From JAAFIP01 sp043721235 (GTDB taxonomy: Bacteria > Pseudomonadota > Gammaproteobacteria > Burkholderiales > Burkholderiaceae_C): 61,315 bases of DNA. Location: positions 1-61,315 of the forward strand of contig JAYSRE010000212.1 of the NCBI GenBank assembly GCA_043721235.1, read 5' to 3'. Shown here one piece after another: positions 59,093 to 61,315 of the stretch; position 1 is the first letter of the stretch; every line of letters starts with the position of its first letter. Made by a program: the position numbers and the translations under genes. Below the pieces are notes generated by a model. It made no database searches and had not been told where the DNA came from. It was given only the letters and a program-made list of their open reading frames with translations.

Positions 59093-60694
59093 TGCAGGTG
59101 GTTTAGAGCTCACGTCATACGTCACACGATTAATCCCGCGCACTTCGTTGATGATCCTGCCCGAAACTTTCTTCAGCAAGGCATAGGGCAGCTGCGCCCA
59201 GTCAGCCGTCATAAAGTCGCTGGTCACTACAGCGCGCAATGCGACCACGTAGTCGTAGGTACGGCCATCGCCCATCACACCGACTGACTTGACGGGCAGG
59301 AAAACGGTGAAGGCTTGGCTGGTGAGTTCGTACCAGTTTTTACCCGAGGCTTCATCTTTGAAATTGCGCAGTTCTTCGATGAAGATGGCGTCGGCTTTGC
59401 GCAGCAGGTCGGCGTATTCTTTTTTTACCTCGCCCAAGATGCGCACGCCCAGACCGGGGCCGGGGAAGGGGTGGCGGTACACCATGTCGTGCGGTAGGCC
59501 CAGGGCTACGCCCAGTTCGCGCACTTCGTCTTTGAACAGGTCGCGCAAGGGTTCCAGCAGTTTCAGGCCTAGTTGCTCGGGCAGGCCGCCTACGTTGTGG
59601 TGGCTTTTGATGGTGACGGCTTTTTTGCTTTTGGCACCGCCAGATTCAATCACGTCGGGGTAGATGGTGCCTTGGGCTAGCCACTTGGCACCCTTCACGC
59701 TCGCGCCCGAAGCTGTGAGTTTGGCAGCTTGTGCTTTGAATACTTCTACAAACTCGCGGCCGATGATTTTGCGTTTGGCCTCGGGGTCACTCACACCTTT
59801 GAGATGGCCTAAAAACTGCACCTCGGCATCGACGCGAATCACCTTGGCGTGCAGCTTGCCCACAAACATGTCCATCACCATGTCGCCTTCGTTCAAGCGT
59901 AGCAGGCCGTGGTCTACGAAAACGCAAGTCAGCTGGTCGCCAATGGCACGATGGATGAGGGCGGCGGCCACCGATGAATCTACGCCACCACTCAGACCGA
60001 GAATGACTTCTTCGTCGCCCACTTGCTTGCGGATCAAGTCCACGGCCTCGGCAATGTGGTCGCGCATCACCCAGCCGGGTTGCACACCGCAGATGCCTAA
60101 AACAAAGCGTTGCAAGATGGCGTGGCCTTGCGCAGTGTGGGTGACCTCGGGGTGAAACTGCACGGCGTAGAATTTGCGCGCCTCGTCGGCCATGCCCGCG
60201 ATAGGGCAACTGTCGGTGCTGGCCATGAGCTTGAAGCCCGGTGGCAGCTGGGTGACTTTGTCGCCGTGGCTCATCCATACGTTGAGCATGCCCTCGCCAC
60301 CTTCGGTGGTGAAGTCGGCAATGTCACTCAGCAATGCCGTGTGGCCGCGTGCGCGCACTGCGGCGTGGCCAAACTCCCTCTTGTGGCCGCCCTCCACCTT
60401 GCCGCCCAATTGGTGCGCCATGGCTTGCATACCGTAGCAAATGCCCAGCACGGGCAGGCCTAGGGTGAAGACGGCATCGGGGGCTTTGTCGGTCAGCTCT
60501 TCGTACACGCTGGCGTGGCTGCCGGACAGGATGATGCCTTTGAGGCTACCGTCTTTAGCGTAGCCCTGCAGCCAGTCGCTGGTCACGTCACATGGATGCA
60601 CTTCGCAATACACATGCGCCTCACGCAAGCGGCGGGCAATCAGCTGAGTGACTTGGGAGCCGAAGTCGAGGATGAGGATTTTTTGGTGTTGCAT
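59075..60694 (-). CDS. guaA: GMP synthase (glutamine-hydrolysing) GuaA
   Basis: Makes GMP from XMP, ATP and glutamine. The 539 residues form a class I glutamine amidotransferase domain (about 1-205, nucleophile Cys in GICYGMQ, His/Glu in QFHPEVTHT) and an ATP-pyrophosphatase domain with the P-loop LSGGVDSSV (about 240), then a dimerisation domain ending in the conserved T-I-E-W-E. guaB is not next to it; a MntA/HepT pair lies 34 bases upstream. Its 3' end is the putative integration site of the accessory cassettes. Confidence 0.97.
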   Translation of the reverse strand: MQHQKILILDFGSQVTQLIARRLREAHVYCEVHPCDVTSDWLQGYAKDGSLKGIILSGSHASVYEELTDKAPDAVFTLGLPVLGICYGMQAMAHQLGGKVEGGHKREFGHAAVRARGHTALLSDIADFTTEGGEGMLNVWMSHGDKVTQLPPGFKLMASTDSCPIAGMADEARKFYAVQFHPEVTHTAQGHAILQRFVLGICGVQPGWVMRDHIAEAVDLIRKQVGDEEVILGLSGGVDSSVAAALIHRAIGDQLTCVFVDHGLLRLNEGDMVMDMFVGKLHAKVIRVDAEVQFLGHLKGVSDPEAKRKIIGREFVEVFKAQAAKLTASGASVKGAKWLAQGTIYPDVIESGGAKSKKAVTIKSHHNVGGLPEQLGLKLLEPLRDLFKDEVRELGVALGLPHDMVYRHPFPGPGLGVRILGEVKKEYADLLRKADAIFIEELRNFKDEASGKNWYELTSQAFTVFLPVKSVGVMGDGRTYDYVVALRAVVTSDFMTADWAQLPYALLKKVSGRIINEVRGINRVTYDVSSKPPATIEWE

Positions 60695-60728
60695 ACAAAG
60701 GAAAACGACAAATTTGAGAAGCTAGAAT

Positions 60729-61073
60729 TTATTCCACATCAGAAGCGGCAGCCAGCATAGCTTTAATGCATGTTTCTAGGGGCTGCAAATGGGTGTTGAT
60801 CACGCCTGAAATAGCGCTTGGGTCGATATCACCCAAGTAGTTATGAACCAAGATATTGCGAAATCCGCTAATTTCGCGCCAAGGAATAGCAGGGTAAAGC
60901 GCTTTCAGCTTGCTAGGCAACATTTGCGTTGCCTCGGACAGCGTTTGTAAGTTGCGCAGTGCAGCGTCATAAAGCACTTCGTCATCCACCAAATCACCGC
61001 GTTGCTGAATGCGACGCACTTTTGCAATAGCATCTAGCACATGCAGCGCGTAAGCATGCCAAGCCTTGCTCAT
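60729..61073 (-). CDS. hepT: HepT-like toxin (HEPN ribonuclease)
   Basis: HEPN-domain toxin of 114 residues with the RX4HXY motif intact (Arg72, His77, Tyr79 in RNILVHNYL). Family knowledge: HepT is an RNase kept silent when MntA adds AMP units to the tyrosine of this motif. The ATG overlaps the MntA stop by four bases (ATGA). It is 34 bases upstream of guaA on the same strand and could share a transcript with it. Confidence 0.9.
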   Translation of the reverse strand: MSKAWHAYALHVLDAIAKVRRIQQRGDLVDDEVLYDAALRNLQTLSEATQMLPSKLKALYPAIPWREISGFRNILVHNYLGDIDPSAISGVINTHLQPLETCIKAMLAAASDVE

Positions 61074-61315
61074 ATCTCAACGGCTTCTGCGAGCACTTGG
61101 CCGCGTATGTGGCGGTTCAGCTCGTGCTCGGGCATAAGGTCAACCTTGCGATGCAGAAGATCCGCCAGGCCTTGGCTCAAAGCTATGCGCTGGCTAAATA
61201 AATCGTAGCCTTTTGGCAGCTCCACTAAAAAATCTACGTCGCTGTCCGGCCGTTCTGTGCGGCGCGCCACGGAGCCAAAAACGCGCAGGCGTTTGGCCCC
61301 ACAGCGAAGCGCAAT
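61070..61315 (-). CDS. mntA: MntA-like nucleotidyltransferase antitoxin (5' end outside window)
   Basis: The frame stays open to the right edge, so the gene is cut; about 81 residues are visible. The minimal nucleotidyltransferase motif GSX10DXD is present (GSVARRTERPDSDVD), followed by LVELPKGYDLF and LADLLHRKVDLMP. Family knowledge: MntA AMPylates HepT to neutralise it. Coupled to hepT by a four-base overlap. Confidence 0.88.
   Translation of the reverse strand: MALRCGAKRLRVFGSVARRTERPDSDVDFLVELPKGYDLFSQRIALSQGLADLLHRKVDLMPEHELNRHIRGQVLAEAVEI

Noticed and set aside
1..61315. CRISPR array, rRNA operon, prophage or transposase
   Set aside because: No regularly spaced repeats, rRNA sequence, phage structural genes or transposase motifs were seen.

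Overview
The window reads as chromosome of a betaproteobacterium of the order Burkholderiales, most likely family Comamonadaceae (Rhodoferax/Polaromonas-like). This rests on gene content and style: a PHB phasin with TGC-rich operators, a TIGR00645 (UPF0114) gene beside a class I fumarase, an IspD/IspF pair beside mfd, OmpR/EnvZ, MoaE/MoaD/MoeA/MobB, Ohr, and high-GC codon use in the core genes. I could not run a database search, so the family assignment is inference.

Layout. 1-2.5 kb: LacI regulator and sugar-binding protein of an ABC importer that runs off the left edge. 2.9-12.7 kb: an operon with a transglutaminase/DUF2126 amidoligase giant, a circularly permuted ATP-grasp/alpha-E fusion and a second transglutaminase, followed by an exported SRPBCC protein and an unknown lipoprotein; a predicted peptide-synthesis or peptide-tagging pathway. 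12.8-18.1 kb: dnaB, tRNA-Pro, a MerR regulator and molybdenum-cofactor genes. 18.4-26.5 kb: tRNA-Asn, a SIMPL protein, OmpR/EnvZ, tRNA-Gly, PaiB, a GAF protein, Ohr, a JmjC protein and a histone-deacetylase-family enzyme. 26.6-36.8 kb: phasin, a large hybrid kinase, acs and fumarase. 36.8-44.3 kb: nucleotidyltransferase-fold protein, murI, ispD/ispF and mfd. 44.5-49.1 kb: DUF427 protein and an OsmF/YehZYXW-type glycine betaine/osmolyte ABC importer. 49.1-59.07 kb: an accessory, more AT-rich zone ending at the 3' end of guaA. 59.07-61.3 kb: guaA and a MntA/HepT toxin-antitoxin pair, cut by the right edge.

Two themes stand out. First, a species-type palindromic repeat (core GCTGC-ATAA-GCAGC inside a roughly 45-bp element) occurs about 15 times, mostly between genes. 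Two copies lie inside coding sequence, in the same reading frame: one forms the signal-peptide core of the SIMPL protein, the other a segment of MurI. Both have lost the proline codon that nearly every intergenic copy would encode. Another copy supplies the stop codon and last residues of IspF. Second, the guaA 3' end (encoding T-I-E-W-E-stop) is repeated at 57509 and 55495, with a weak trace near 50884. This splits the accessory zone into cassettes: MFS efflux plus LysR plus hydrolase; TfoX-like plus NTF2-like plus AraC/GyrI; and HigBA. Two cassettes begin with the same roughly 110-bp arm, and no integrase is visible, which fits stranded att-flanked (CIME-like) elements. The HigBA cassette is further bracketed by two related hairpins whose stems differ only by compensatory base-pair changes.

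Decay is visible in the accessory zone: an AraC-family gene carries a one-base frameshift, a small membrane-protein gene appears frameshifted, and an HTH antitoxin-like gene is truncated at one of the hairpins. I saw no CRISPR array, rRNA, prophage or recognisable transposase.
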